Assembly: GCF_011751745.2 (NCBI RefSeq)
Contig: NZ_CP061170.1
Location: 62,001-126,000 of the forward strand
Source: Paramicrobacterium fandaimingii
Lineage (GTDB): Bacteria; Actinomycetota; Actinomycetes; Actinomycetales; Microbacteriaceae
Length of the DNA: 64,000 nucleotides
Reading direction: 5' to 3'
In this document: positions 26,869-36,294 of the stretch, one piece after another
How the letters are laid out: each line of letters starts with the position of its first letter
Position numbering within the stretch: the first letter of the stretch is position 1
The notes under the pieces: generated by a model
The model's database searches: none
Told to the model about the DNA's origin: nothing
What the model saw: only the letters and a program-made list of their open reading frames with translations
Position numbers and translations under genes: made by a program

Positions 26869-26989
26869 CCCATGAACTCCGAATCGTCGGACATCGCCCC
26901 GGTCGGGGCCTTTAACGCGTATAGCCTATCGGGCGGATGCTGGACAGTCGCCGGAATTGCGACTCATTGCCGTGCATTGCGCCGAGCCG

Positions 26990-28810
26990 CTAGCCGCGAG
27001 CACCTACTTCTTCGCGTGCAGGCACCGACGAGGCACCGGGTTCGTCGCCAGCCGAGCCCTCGGTTCCCTCGCCGGAATTGCCACCGCCGGTGTCGCCGCC
27101 GCCCTGGTCTTCCCAGGTGATCGAGGTCACCGTGTTCGGTGACGGCTGCGATTCGGCCTCGCCGCACAGCACGCTCCACGACACCGTCAGCTGGCTTGCG
27201 TTCTCGTCGATGGTGACGGTTACTGCCTGGTTTCCGCCTGGCTTGATGTCGCTGCTCTGCACCGTTCCGCCGCTTACCTGAATGCGGTAGCCGGTGACGC
27301 TCGTTCCGGCCGGGCAGCTCGTGTATGTGTTCCATGTTGCGGTCACTGTGTTGTTCTCGGCGCTGGCCATGAACTCGCAGCCGGAGCCCGTGCAGTTGTT
27401 GACGGACGGTGCTTCTGTCGGAGCATCCGGGGAGGCAAGCCCGCCGTACACCGTGAGCGTGATGGTGTCGCCCGGGTTGACCTTGCCGTATGGGTTGACG
27501 TCGGTCACCTTGTCGACCTGGTCGCTCGAGGTCGCCGCGTCGCCGGTCTGCTTCTCTGGGTTGAGGCCGAGCGCACTGAGCTTGTCTGCAGCTGCCTGGT
27601 AGGTCAGGCCGACGTAGTCGCTCTTGTCGATCGTGACCCGGGTGTTCTCTGGCGTCGGCTCGCTTGTTTCCTCTGTCGGTGTCGACGACGTCGTCGTCGG
27701 AGGCGCGGTGGTCGCGTCGGCATCCGTGTCGCTGTTCATGTTGACGAGCGCAAAGATCGTGCCGGCCAGCACGAGCACAAGCACGGCGATCAGAACGATG
27801 AGCGGCCACGTCCAGGGGCTGCGTTTCTTCTTCTCGCCCTCTTCGCCCTCACCGGCGACGGGCAGCGATGCTGTTCCCGTGTCTTCGTGTTCGCTGATCA
27901 GCTGAGTGGAGTCAGCGTCAGACCCGGCGATGATGCTCGTTCCACCGGTTCCCTCGCCGACGGCGGGTACGGCGGCGGTTGCGGCGGCGACATCGCCGCG
28001 ACGCAGCGCGTTCGCGGCACGCACGACGTGGGCCGTCGTCGCCGGTCGGTCGTCTGGGTTCTTCGCGATCATCGAGAACACGAGGTTGCGCACGGGCTCT
28101 GCCACCGTGGCGGGCAGCTCTGGCGGCGCCTCGTTGATCTGCGCCATCGCGATCGCCACCTGCGATTCGCCGGTGAACGGGCGCTTGCCCGCGAGAGCCT
28201 CGTAGGCGACGATGCCGAGCGAGTAGATGTCGGTTGAGGGGGATGCCGGGTGCCCAGACGCCTGCTCGGGCGAGAGGTACTGCACGGTGCCCATCACCTG
28301 GCCGGTCGCTGTGAGCGGCACCTGGTCGGCGATTCGGGCAATGCCGAAGTCGGTGATCTTCACGCGGCGGTCGGGCGTGATCAACAGGTTTCCCGGCTTG
28401 ATGTCGCGGTGAACGAGCCCCGCCGTGTGGGCTGCCTGCAGGGCGGCGGCCGTCTGGGCGACGATGTCGAGCGTCGCATCTGTCGACAGCACATGCTCGC
28501 GTTCGAGCGTTGACGAAAGGGCCTCGCCTGGCACGAGTTCCATGACGAGGAACGCCGAACCGTTTTCTTCGCCGTAGTCGAAGACATTGGCGATACCTTC
28601 GTGGTTGACGAGGGCAGCGTGCCTGGCCTCGGCGCGGAACCGCTCGAGGAAGCCGGGGTCGCCCATGTACTCGTCTTTGAGAATCTTGATGGCGACCGTG
28701 CGTCCGATGACGTTGTCTGTCGCTTTCCAGACTTCGCCCATACCTCCGATGGCGATGCGAGACTCCAACTCGTATCGCCCGCCGAAGGTCACCCCTGCCA
28801 TGGGTCTCAT
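26990..28810 (-). CDS. pknA: Serine/threonine protein kinase PknA with extracellular PASTA and Ig-like region
   Basis: A 606-residue transmembrane kinase. The kinase domain (about 10-270) has GGMGEVWKA, Lys42, [10 protein letters not shown] and a DFGIARIA activation segment. A membrane helix lies near 335-357. The extracellular part has a Thr/Pro-rich stalk, one PASTA-like domain ([19 protein letters not shown]) and then a beta-rich, probably FN3/Ig-like domain with a Cys pair. Mycobacterial PknA lacks such sensors. Its ATG overlaps the pbpA stop (ATGA at 28807-28810). It phosphorylates growth and division proteins, opposed by Stp. Confidence 0.93.
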   Translation of the reverse strand: MRPMAGVTFGGRYELESRIAIGGMGEVWKATDNVIGRTVAIKILKDEYMGDPGFLERFRAEARHAALVNHEGIANVFDYGEENGSAFLVMELVPGEALSSTLEREHVLSTDATLDIVAQTAAALQAAHTAGLVHRDIKPGNLLITPDRRVKITDFGIARIADQVPLTATGQVMGTVQYLSPEQASGHPASPSTDIYSLGIVAYEALAGKRPFTGESQVAIAMAQINEAPPELPATVAEPVRNLVFSMIAKNPDDRPATTAHVVRAANALRRGDVAAATAAVPAVGEGTGGTSIIAGSDADSTQLISEHEDTGTASLPVAGEGEEGEKKKRSPWTWPLIVLIAVLVLVLAGTIFALVNMNSDTDADATTAPPTTTSSTPTEETSEPTPENTRVTIDKSDYVGLTYQAAADKLSALGLNPEKQTGDAATSSDQVDKVTDVNPYGKVNPGDTITLTVYGGLASPDAPTEAPSVNNCTGSGCEFMASAENNTVTATWNTYTSCPAGTSVTGYRIQVSGGTVQSSDIKPGGNQAVTVTIDENASQLTVSWSVLCGEAESQPSPNTVTSITWEDQGGGDTGGGNSGEGTEGSAGDEPGASSVPAREEVGARG

Positions 28811-30267
28811 TCGTTCAGCACCGCCTCAATAACCTTTTTGGCGACCGGCGCGGCAATCTGATTACCGCTGCCGGACTGGCCTTTTCCGCCACCATCTTCA
28901 ATTACGACTGCTACTGCAACCTGGGGGTTGTCCGCGGGGGCGAAGCCGGTGAACCACAGGGAGTATGGCTCGTCGGGCCCGTTTTCGGCCGTGCCCGTCT
29001 TTCCCGCCACACTGACTCCGTCTATTGTGGCATTACTCGCGGCCCCGCTTCGGACGCTGAGCTGCATGGCGCCAGACACGTCCGCCGCCACATCCGGTGT
29101 CGTCGCTTCGTTGTACACCGACGGGGTGAAGCTCTGCAGCACTTCGAGATTGCGCCCCGTCACACGGTCAACGAGTGTTGGCTGCATGACGGTTCCCTCG
29201 TTTGCTATGCCAGACGAGACCATCGCCATCTGCAATGGCGTCGACCTCACGTCACCCTGACCGAACGCGCTCAGCGCCGTCTGTGCGTCGTCGAGGCCCA
29301 CCTGGGGGTAGTTGCTGGTGCCACACTGCAATGGAATCGTGATGTTCTCATCATTGAACCCAAAGGCTTCGGCCGTATCGAGAATTGCCTCATCACCCAG
29401 TTTCACGCCGAGCTCGGCCATGGGAATGTTGCAGCTGAGGCGAATCGCGTCGGCGATCGTCACCTCATCCCCTGGCCCGCAGGTACCGCGGGTGGCGTTG
29501 TAGATTTTCGACGACGTTCCGGGCGGCGTGTACGACGCGGGATTCGGAAGCTTTGAATCGGGTGTGTAATCGCCTGACGCAAATGCCGCTGCGGCGACGA
29601 CGACCTTGAACGTTGACCCAGGTGGGTTCTGGTCGCCGCTGATCGCACGGTTGTACAGCGGCTTGCTCGGCTCGTCGAGCAGACTGTTGTAGCGCTCGAG
29701 CACCGTCGCGCTGTTGTGTTCGGCGAGCGCATTCGGGTCGTACGTCGGGGTCGTGACCATGGCGAGAATGCGCCCGGTCTTCGGCTCCATGGCGACGAGC
29801 CCGCCCGTGTAGCCCTTCATGGCGTTCCACGCGGCCTCCTGCACCGCAGGGTTGATCGTCACTTCAACCGCTGCGCCCTTGGGGTCTTGGCCGGCGATGA
29901 TCTGATTGAGGGTGTCGAGGAACTGCGAGTTCGAGGTGCCCGAGAGGTACTGATTCATTGAATGCTCAAGGCCGGAAGACCCTTGCGTCGGGTTGAAGTA
30001 GCCCGTGACCGCGGCATACATCTCGCCCTGCGGGTACTCGCGCTGGTACACGAACTGGTCGCCCGTCGGCTTCGACGAGGCGAGAACCGTGTCTCCGGCG
30101 AGAATCGCGCCGCGCTCTGTCTGATAACTGTCGTACAGCGTGCGCGTATTGCGCGAATCGGCGGCCAGAGAGTCTGCCTGGATGCCTTGAATGATCGTCG
30201 TCGAGACGAAGAGGGTGAGAAACATCGCCACCATCACGATGCTGACGCGCCTGAACTCTCTGTTCAC
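28807..30267 (-). CDS. pbpA: Penicillin-binding protein 2 (PbpA, class B transpeptidase)
   Basis: A 486-residue monofunctional transpeptidase. One N-terminal membrane anchor (about 8-30) is followed by a short dimerisation domain and the transpeptidase domain. It has catalytic S218-x-x-K221 (PGSTFKVV), S278-C-N280 and K423-T-G. It cross-links peptidoglycan together with the glycosyltransferase RodA, whose gene overlaps by 4 bp (30264-30267). It lies in the conserved rodA-pbpA-pknA order. The protein sits in the membrane with its active site outside. Confidence 0.95.
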   Translation of the reverse strand: MNREFRRVSIVMVAMFLTLFVSTTIIQGIQADSLAADSRNTRTLYDSYQTERGAILAGDTVLASSKPTGDQFVYQREYPQGEMYAAVTGYFNPTQGSSGLEHSMNQYLSGTSNSQFLDTLNQIIAGQDPKGAAVEVTINPAVQEAAWNAMKGYTGGLVAMEPKTGRILAMVTTPTYDPNALAEHNSATVLERYNSLLDEPSKPLYNRAISGDQNPPGSTFKVVVAAAAFASGDYTPDSKLPNPASYTPPGTSSKIYNATRGTCGPGDEVTIADAIRLSCNIPMAELGVKLGDEAILDTAEAFGFNDENITIPLQCGTSNYPQVGLDDAQTALSAFGQGDVRSTPLQMAMVSSGIANEGTVMQPTLVDRVTGRNLEVLQSFTPSVYNEATTPDVAADVSGAMQLSVRSGAASNATIDGVSVAGKTGTAENGPDEPYSLWFTGFAPADNPQVAVAVVIEDGGGKGQSGSGNQIAAPVAKKVIEAVLNE

Positions 30268-31679
30268 GAGCTCACCTCCGCGGGTTTGCGCCTGACGCTG
30301 TCGCTGACGCGAAGCAGAATCGCGACGATCATCCAGTTGGCGACGAGCGACGAGCCACCTGCGGCGAGGAACGGCGCGGTCAGACCGGTGAGGGGAATAA
30401 CGCGTGTGACGCCGCCGACCATGATGAACACCTGCAGGGCAATGGTGAACGAGAGGCCGAGCGCCAGCAGCTTGCTGAAGTCGTCTTGGCCGACGAAACC
30501 GATGCGAAAGCCTCGCGAGACGAGCACGAGGTAGAGCACCAGAATGGCGAACATGCCGGCGAGACCGAGCTCTTCGCCGAGGCTCGCGATGATGTAGTCG
30601 CTTTCAGCGAGGGGCGTGAGATGCGGGCGGCCCTGGCCGAGTCCCGTTCCGATGAGGCCGCCGTGCGCAAGCCCGAAGATGCCCTGCACAAGCTGATAGC
30701 TGTTGCCGCCGTCGCCACCGTTGTACACGCTGTCGCTGAACGCGTTGATCCAGTTGTTGAAGCGGTTCTGCACATAGGTGAGCGACTGGCTTGCGACAAA
30801 CGCGCCCGCTCCGAACAGTGCTCCTCCGATGAGCACCCAGCTGAGGCGGGCCGTGGCGACGTAGAGCATCACCGTGAACATGCCGAAGTAGAGCAGCGCC
30901 GTTCCGAGGTCGCGCTCGAAGATGATGATGAGCATCGCGAACACCCACACCACGAGAATGGGGGCGAGGTCGCGCAGGCGGGGGAACCGCACACCGAGCA
31001 CCTTCTTGCCCACCATCGACAGGCTGTCTCGTGTGCGCACGAGGTACCCGGCGAAGAAGATGGCGAGGGCGATCTTGGCAATCTCGCCCGGTTGGAACGA
31101 CAGCAGGTCGCCGATGCCGATCCACACCTTCGCACCGCCGACGCTGCGGCCGAGCCCAGGTACGAGCGGCAGAAGCAGCAGCACGAACGCGCCGAGTCCG
31201 AAGATGTAGGTGTAGCGGAACAGCACTCGGTGGTTCTTGAGTATGAGGATCACGGCGATTGCGGCGATGATCGCGATCGCGCTCCACGCAATCTGACGAG
31301 TGGATGCCGCGGCCCAGCCGACGTTGCCCTCGGCGATGTCGATGCGGTAGATCTCGGCGATTCCGAGCCCGTTGAGCACCGTGGCGATGGGAAGCAGAAG
31401 CGGGTCGGATTGCGCGGCGACGTAGCGCAGGCAGATGTGCAGCCCGAACACGAGCACAGAGAGCGCTGCGCCGAAGTAGATCAGCGAGTAGTCGAGTTCG
31501 CCGAGCGCACCCAACTGCACGAGCATGATGGCGCTGGTGTTCACAAGGCAGGCGAACACAAGAAGCATCAATTCGCGGTTGCGCAGCTTCTGCGGCACAT
31601 GGAGTTTGCGCATGATGCGGATCACCGCGGTGTCGGTGGTGGCACCGCCGACGGCGCCTGCGCTCTTCACGTCGGTCAT
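30264..31679 (-). CDS. rodA: SEDS peptidoglycan glycosyltransferase RodA/FtsW
   Basis: A 471-residue polytopic SEDS protein. About ten membrane helices are visible, with the essential Asp in FERDLGTALLYFG and the later AESDYIIASLGEELG and a C-terminal GLTAPFLAAGGSSLVANW. It polymerises lipid II into glycan strands and pairs with PbpA. The ATG at 31679 overlaps the stp stop by 4 bp (ATGA). The N-terminal 30 residues (TDVKSAGAVGGATTDTAV) are a cytoplasmic tail. A further upstream reading frame inside stp is not used. Confidence 0.95.
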   Translation of the reverse strand: MTDVKSAGAVGGATTDTAVIRIMRKLHVPQKLRNRELMLLVFACLVNTSAIMLVQLGALGELDYSLIYFGAALSVLVFGLHICLRYVAAQSDPLLLPIATVLNGLGIAEIYRIDIAEGNVGWAAASTRQIAWSAIAIIAAIAVILILKNHRVLFRYTYIFGLGAFVLLLLPLVPGLGRSVGGAKVWIGIGDLLSFQPGEIAKIALAIFFAGYLVRTRDSLSMVGKKVLGVRFPRLRDLAPILVVWVFAMLIIIFERDLGTALLYFGMFTVMLYVATARLSWVLIGGALFGAGAFVASQSLTYVQNRFNNWINAFSDSVYNGGDGGNSYQLVQGIFGLAHGGLIGTGLGQGRPHLTPLAESDYIIASLGEELGLAGMFAILVLYLVLVSRGFRIGFVGQDDFSKLLALGLSFTIALQVFIMVGGVTRVIPLTGLTAPFLAAGGSSLVANWMIVAILLRVSDSVRRKPAEVSS

Positions 31680-32989
31680 CCGTCCCCCTCCGCCGTCGCG
31701 GTGGGGGTGGGCGTCGGCGTCTCGCTCGGCGTGCCCGTGTCGGCATCCTGCTCGTCTTCGTGATTGACCCGAAGGCGCGACACGATATCTCGGGCATCCT
31801 CGAGGCTCGCCGCGCTGATCGTGCGCTCGACCTCTTGCCGGTCGTAGAACGACAGCCCGTCGAGCAGAATTCCGGTGTCGTTGTACTCGTGCGACAGCGA
31901 AAGCGGGCCGACATTCTGCTGGATGCCCTGGAAGATCACGACGCTGTCGCCGTCTGCGCCGACGTAGTAGCGCGTCTGCGTCCACGAATACGCGGCGAGA
32001 AGGCTCAGCGCGAGAGCCAGAACCAGCACGAAGATGCCGAGGGTCCAGGTGAGGCGCCTGCGGCGCACGCGCCGGGCATCCTCTTCGATCAGCTCTTCAA
32101 GGTAGTCGTCTGACGCCGGTTCAAAGTGCGAGGGGTCGAGGGGCGCAACGCGGCCGGTGTGCAGCCGGAGTGCGGGAATGAGGCCCGTGCGCCGCGATGG
32201 CCTCACCTCGAAGGCAAGGGGGCGGGATGCCGAGCCGACGACGACGGGCCCGTCTGTGGTGCTCTTCGCCCCAACGTCGAGCACGACGACGGTGACGTTG
32301 TCTGGTGCGCCGTTGTCGAGTGTCTTCTTGACGAGTCGGTCGGCAGTCTTCTGCGCGTTTTGCCCCGCAGCGGCGATGCGCAGGGTGTCCCGGTCGTCAA
32401 CGTAGTCGCTCAATCCGTCTGAGCAGATGATCCAGCGGTCGCCGTCGTGCACCGTCATCGACAGCGTGTCGACCTCGGGCGACGTGTCGACGTCGCCGAG
32501 AACGCGCATGAGCACGGAGCGCCGCGGATGAACACGCGCCTCTGCCTGGGTGATGCGCCCGGAGTCCACGAGCTTCTGCACGAACGTGTGGTCTGTGGTG
32601 ATCTGCGTCAGCTCGCCGTCGCGGTACAAGTAGATGCGGGAGTCACCGATGTGCGCGATCGCCACCTCGTCGCCCACAACCATGAGGGCGTCGACTGTTG
32701 TGCCCATTCCGGTGAGCTCCGGGTGCTCGAACACCGTCTCACTGAGCTGGTCGTTCGCCGCCATGATGGCGTCTTGCATCGCGAACTGCGCGTCTTCGAC
32801 CGTGGCATACGGGGCATCCGCCTCAATGATGCGGTTGGCGGCGATTGCCGATGCGACGTCACCGCCCGCGTGGCCGCCCATGCCATCGGCGATCATAAAC
32901 AGGTACTCGCCGGCGTACCCGGAGTCCTGGTTGTTCGAGCGGATCTTGCCGACGTCGGTCGCCGCCGCCGCGTTTGCCGAAAGGGGCAT
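31676..32989 (-). CDS. stp: PP2C-family serine/threonine phosphatase Stp/PstP
   Basis: A 437-residue phosphatase. The N-terminal PP2C domain (1-240) has the metal motifs RSNNQDS and IADGMGGHAGGD, then GIGD-like AHIGDSRIYLY and the GAPDNVTVVV end. A membrane helix lies near 312-334 (WTLGIFVLVLALALSLLAAY). The outside part of about 100 residues is small and ends in a Thr/Pro tail (TPTPTPTATAEGDG). It reverses PknA/PknB phosphorylation. Gene order and a 4-bp overlap with rodA are as in mycobacterial pstP operons. Confidence 0.95.
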   Translation of the reverse strand: MPLSANAAAATDVGKIRSNNQDSGYAGEYLFMIADGMGGHAGGDVASAIAANRIIEADAPYATVEDAQFAMQDAIMAANDQLSETVFEHPELTGMGTTVDALMVVGDEVAIAHIGDSRIYLYRDGELTQITTDHTFVQKLVDSGRITQAEARVHPRRSVLMRVLGDVDTSPEVDTLSMTVHDGDRWIICSDGLSDYVDDRDTLRIAAAGQNAQKTADRLVKKTLDNGAPDNVTVVVLDVGAKSTTDGPVVVGSASRPLAFEVRPSRRTGLIPALRLHTGRVAPLDPSHFEPASDDYLEELIEEDARRVRRRRLTWTLGIFVLVLALALSLLAAYSWTQTRYYVGADGDSVVIFQGIQQNVGPLSLSHEYNDTGILLDGLSFYDRQEVERTISAASLEDARDIVSRLRVNHEDEQDADTGTPSETPTPTPTATAEGDG

Positions 32990-32991
32990 GG

Positions 32992-33513
32992 TCAGCCTCG
33001 CAGCTCAAACGTCGTCTGGCCGACCTTGATGGGGGCGCCGAGCTTGATCTGGGTCGGCGCGCCAACGCGCTTGCCTGCGAGGTAGGTTCCGTTCGTCGAG
33101 TCGAGGTCTTGCAGCATCCAATCGTCGTTCCACAGCAGCAGTCGGGCGTGGTGTGTCGAGGTGTAGTCGTCGCGCAGCACAAGGGTGGAGTCGGCAGCGC
33201 GACCGATGGTGATGGGGCCTTTGCCCAGGGGAATCTCGCTGCCCTGCTTGGTTCCCGAGGTGATCACGATGCGCGTTGCATTGTGCACAGTCGCTGTGCC
33301 GCTGCGTGCCGAGCTGGGCGCGGCTGCCGGGGTCGACATCGGTTTCGCCTGTGGGGGAGCGGATGCCCCTTTGGCAGCCGGCTGCTTGGCTGCGTCGACC
33401 TTGCGGCCCTGCCCGAACAGGTCTGAGCGCAGGGCATAGACCACCCCGAGCACGAAGAACCAGAGGAGAATGAGGAAGCCGAAGCGCAAGACGAGAAGGG
33501 TGAGCTCACTCAC
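32992..33513 (-). CDS. fhaB: FHA domain protein FhaB/FipA
   Basis: A 173-residue protein with an N-terminal membrane helix (about 5-27, LLVLRFGFLILLWFFVLG), a Pro/Ala linker and a C-terminal FHA domain with IGRAADSTLVL, TSTHHARL and DSTNGTYLAG. It binds phosphothreonine peptides from PknA/PknB targets. Mycobacterial FhaB (FipA) links FtsZ and FtsQ. The GTG start overlaps the fhaA stop (GTGA). It sits in the kinase-cell-wall operon. Confidence 0.93.
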   Translation of the reverse strand: MSELTLLVLRFGFLILLWFFVLGVVYALRSDLFGQGRKVDAAKQPAAKGASAPPQAKPMSTPAAAPSSARSGTATVHNATRIVITSGTKQGSEIPLGKGPITIGRAADSTLVLRDDYTSTHHARLLLWNDDWMLQDLDSTNGTYLAGKRVGAPTQIKLGAPIKVGQTTFELRG

Positions 33514-34247
33514 GAGTTAGGCCCCCAGAATCCGCCCATGTCGGTGCGTCGCGTGGCGACATCCGCCCCCGATGCGGGCTGGCGCGATTGCGCGAGCACG
33601 CGGAAGGTGATGCGGGTGCGACCGATTTGAATCACTGAGTCGGGCGCCAGTGCTGCCTGGGAGATCTTGGCGCCGTTGAGCGTCGACCCGTTTGTCGAGC
33701 CGAGGTCGCGCACCTGTGCGCGCTCGCCGTCCCAGAGAATCTCCACGTGTTTGCGGCTGGTCCCCGTGTCGTTCACCGTGATGTCTGCGTCGCTGCCGCG
33801 GCCGATGACGGTGCGGGACTGCCTGAGGGGGTGGCGTTTGCCGTCGATGTCGACGACGGGCTGCCAGGTGACATCGCCCTTCACGTTCTCGGAGTCCACC
33901 TGGAGCATCCCATCGCTGAGATTGGGGTCGGCGGTGAGAGCGATGTCGATTCCTCCGGCGAACTGGTAGCCCTGCTGCTTTGCGTGCTTTTGCACGACGC
34001 TCGTGAGCTCGTCGATGAGGGTGGGCCCGATGCGGTCCATGCGCTCATGATCGTCGACAGACAGAGATACGGAAAATCGGTTGGGAACGAGAATGCGGTC
34101 GCGTGTGACGACGGCTGCCGTTGTGTCGAGTTCGCGTTTGAGCGCACTGGAGATCTCTACGGGCTGCACGCCCGCGCGGAAGGTCTTGGCGAACGCGCCG
34201 TTGACGGCACGCTCCAGTCCCTTCTCAAAGTTATCGAGAATCCCCAC
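33510..34247 (-). CDS. fhaA: FHA domain protein FhaA with DUF3662
   Basis: A 245-residue protein, first gene of the minus-strand operon. Residues 1-120 are DUF3662 (GILDNFEKGLERAVNGAFAK, then RELDTTAAV). Residues about 150-225 are the FHA domain with TVIGRGSDADITV, GTSRKHVEI and GSTNGSTLNG. FhaA regulates cell-wall synthesis and binds phospho-MviN in mycobacteria. The GTG at 34247 is chosen because GGGAGAG precedes it; the frame continues 20 codons upstream without any pattern. The linker between the two domains is short, and the Gly/Tyr-rich region of mycobacterial FhaA is absent. Confidence 0.92.
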   Translation of the reverse strand: MGILDNFEKGLERAVNGAFAKTFRAGVQPVEISSALKRELDTTAAVVTRDRILVPNRFSVSLSVDDHERMDRIGPTLIDELTSVVQKHAKQQGYQFAGGIDIALTADPNLSDGMLQVDSENVKGDVTWQPVVDIDGKRHPLRQSRTVIGRGSDADITVNDTGTSRKHVEILWDGERAQVRDLGSTNGSTLNGAKISQAALAPDSVIQIGRTRITFRVLAQSRQPASGADVATRRTDMGGFWGPNS

Positions 34248-34422
34248 AGCTCTCCCGTTTCGTTCAGTGGCTACGCACATGCTAGTAGGAAGCGCTGGGA
34301 GAGGCATCCTGTGAGGTGGTCTCTAAGGCAATGCGATGCCGTCTCCCGGAAGCTTCCCGGAATAGGAAGCATGCGTCTTTTCATGCTAATCTCGCTGAGT
34401 TGACACAGTGTTGTCAGCACTC

Positions 34423-34506
<84 letters not shown>

Positions 34507-34563
34507 CAGTAGGACGATTTCGCTAAGTCGTTGCATCCGGCTCCTCAAGCGGGCGCAGGGAGG

Positions 34564-34602
34564 GGCGGGTTTATCAATACCCCACAGTGGGATGGAACCG
34601 CC
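34564..34602. terminator. Nested hairpin after tRNA-Leu
   Basis: GGCGGGTT (34564-34571) pairs with AACCGCC (34596-34602) with one bulge, and inside it CCCAC (34581-34585) pairs with GTGGG (34587-34591). CTTATT follows. It may terminate the tRNA transcript; an RNA element ahead of the gene at 34691 is also possible. Confidence 0.4.
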
Positions 34603-34690
34603 TTATTGGCTGTTCAGTGGTGAACGCCGCGATGCACTCGGCACTGCACGCAGCTGCGGTGGTCACCCACTGCTCCACTACTCTTGCAGC

Positions 34691-35236
34691 ATGGGCAAAA
34701 TCTTCGATTCGATCGATGACACCATGAAGGCTTGGATTGAGACTCAGCCGTTGTGGTTCGTCGCGACGGCGCCGCTCAGCACGGAAGGTCACGTCAATGT
34801 GTCGCCGCGCGGACACGATTCGCTCTCTGTGCTCAACGAGCATCGTGTCGCATGGGTCGATTTCACGGGCAGCGGCGTTGAGACTATCGCCCACCTGCGT
34901 GAGAACGGGCGGGTCTGCTTGATGTTCGCCTCGTTCGAACGTCGGCCGAGAATCGTGCGCCTGCATGGCCGCGGAACTGTCGCGTTGCCCGGTGACGCGG
35001 AATTCGATGAGGTTGTCGCCCTTCACCCAGAGCACCCGAGCACCCGGGCGGTCATCACCGTTGACGTCACGCGGGTCAGTGACTCGTGCGGCTGGGGTGT
35101 GCCTGTCATGGAGATGACGGGGGAGCGGGATCTGCTGCGGCTTCACGCAGAGAAGAAGGGAGCCGACGGCATGGCGGCATATCGTGTCGAGAAGAACTCG
35201 CTGAGCGTCGACGGGCTTCCCGGATTCCCTGCCTGA
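34691..35236 (+). CDS. Pyridoxamine 5'-phosphate oxidase family protein
   Basis: A 181-residue FMN-binding split-barrel protein. The N-terminal part has WFVATAPLSTEGHVNVSPRG and the conserved TGSGVETIAHLRENGRVCLM and RIVRLHGRG segments. Related actinobacterial proteins bind FMN or F420; the true substrate cannot be told. The ATG at 34691 begins the natural family start (MGKIFDSIDDTMKAWI); the longer upstream frame starts inside the tRNA and is rejected. No partner gene is coupled. Confidence 0.88.
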   Translation: MGKIFDSIDDTMKAWIETQPLWFVATAPLSTEGHVNVSPRGHDSLSVLNEHRVAWVDFTGSGVETIAHLRENGRVCLMFASFERRPRIVRLHGRGTVALPGDAEFDEVVALHPEHPSTRAVITVDVTRVSDSCGWGVPVMEMTGERDLLRLHAEKKGADGMAAYRVEKNSLSVDGLPGFPA

Positions 35237-35277
35237 ACCCTGGCCGTCATCGCAGCGTCACCGGGAAAGTCGCTCTT

Positions 35278-36183
35278 CTAGAGCACAGTGTCGAGCACGG
35301 CCAGCTGCGCGGTGTCTGCGAAAACATCGAGTTGCGCGATGCGGTCGGACTCGAACGTAACCAGGTAGACGGCGTGCGCTGCGCCACCTGAGACGTAGGC
35401 GGCTGCGGGCACTCCGTTGCAGAGCACCAGACGCGTCAATTCGGCGCGGCCGGCGAAGACCCGCGCGACCGCGTCGGCGCCGCGGATGCCGCTGGCGAGC
35501 AGTGGTGCCCCGTGGTCGGCTCCTTCGGCGGCAAGGTGAACCGCGGCGGTGTCGCTGCGCAACTCAATCTCGGGGTCGAGCAGTTGCAGAAGCTTTCCGA
35601 AGTCTCCATTGCGTGCCGCGTCGAGAAACGCGACAATCGCGGCTTCGTGACGCTCGCGGACCGCCCCGACGTCAACCGTGCGAAGACGGGATCTGGCGCG
35701 GGAGGCAAGTTTTCGGGCGGCAGCTGGCGTGCGCTCGACAATCGGCGCAATGTCGTCGAACGAGAGTGCAAAGACGTCGTGGAGCACGAGAGCGAGTCGC
35801 TCCAAGGGGCCGAGCCCGTCGAGCACAACTTGCAGCGCCAGCGCCAGGTCGTCGGAGAGCATCGCGATCTCTGACGGATCATCGTCTTTGTCTGCAACGG
35901 CGGGCTCCGTGCTCGCGTCGCGACCCAGCTCTTCGCGCCTGCTGACTTGGTGGCGGATCATGTCGATGCAGACTCGAGAGATGACGGCGGTGAGCCAGGC
36001 TTCGAGATTGTCGATCGCCGCGATGTCGGTGCGCTGCAGACGAATCCACACCTCCTGCACAGCGTCGTCAGCGCTCCACGCGGAGCCCAACGTGCGGTGC
36101 GCGATCGCAAAGAGCTTGGGTCTGAAGGTCGTGAATTGGCTGACCACGTCGTTACGCGTCTGCGCAGGGGATCCGGGTGCCAT
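35278..36183 (-). CDS. sigJ: SigJ-like ECF sigma factor with C-terminal SnoaL-like domain
   Basis: A 301-residue sigma factor. Region 2 (FRPKLFAIAHRTLGSAWSAD, VQEVWIRLQRTD) and region 4 (LERLALVLHDVFALSFDDIA) are followed by an NTF2/SnoaL-like domain of about 110 residues, as in SigJ/ECF41-type factors where the fused domain replaces an anti-sigma factor. The start at 36183 has AAGGAG upstream; the frame goes further back into the divergent gene. It is divergent from an FAD oxidoreductase, the usual genetic partner of this sigma class. The C-terminal DGGGR motif of ECF41 is not evident. Confidence 0.9.
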   Translation of the reverse strand: MAPGSPAQTRNDVVSQFTTFRPKLFAIAHRTLGSAWSADDAVQEVWIRLQRTDIAAIDNLEAWLTAVISRVCIDMIRHQVSRREELGRDASTEPAVADKDDDPSEIAMLSDDLALALQVVLDGLGPLERLALVLHDVFALSFDDIAPIVERTPAAARKLASRARSRLRTVDVGAVRERHEAAIVAFLDAARNGDFGKLLQLLDPEIELRSDTAAVHLAAEGADHGAPLLASGIRGADAVARVFAGRAELTRLVLCNGVPAAAYVSGGAAHAVYLVTFESDRIAQLDVFADTAQLAVLDTVL

Positions 36184-36238
36184 CTCTCTCCTTTGCGCCA
36201 GCTCGTCACGTTTTGCCCTTCTCGCCCGACTCATATGT

Positions 36239-36264
36239 AAAGGCGACAGTTCTCGTTCGCCTTT
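36239..36264. promoter_or_regulatory. Inverted repeat in divergent sigma factor/FAD oxidoreductase promoter
   Basis: AAAGGCGA (36239-36246) and its exact complement TCGCCTTT (36257-36264) with a 10-bp spacer, followed by T. It lies 30 bp before the FAD oxidoreductase start, where it could be an operator or, as RNA, a terminator-like hairpin controlling that gene. Confidence 0.4.
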
Positions 36265-36294
36265 TATCCGGTATCGAAAACGTAAGGATTCCTC

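Noticed and set aside
26896..26909. GCCCC-GGTC-GGGGC palindrome between pknA and pknB
   Set aside because: It is GC-only, lies in the pknB leader, has no T-run in the direction of transcription, and may be chance in GC-rich DNA.
28810..28810. Internal ATG of pknA at 28801
   Set aside because: A start three codons later would also give a normal kinase, but the ATGA overlap at 28807-28810 fits the pattern of the operon.
30486..31763. A 425-codon open frame on the plus strand
   Set aside because: It is antisense to rodA, made of Glu/His/Arg-rich sequence with no pattern.
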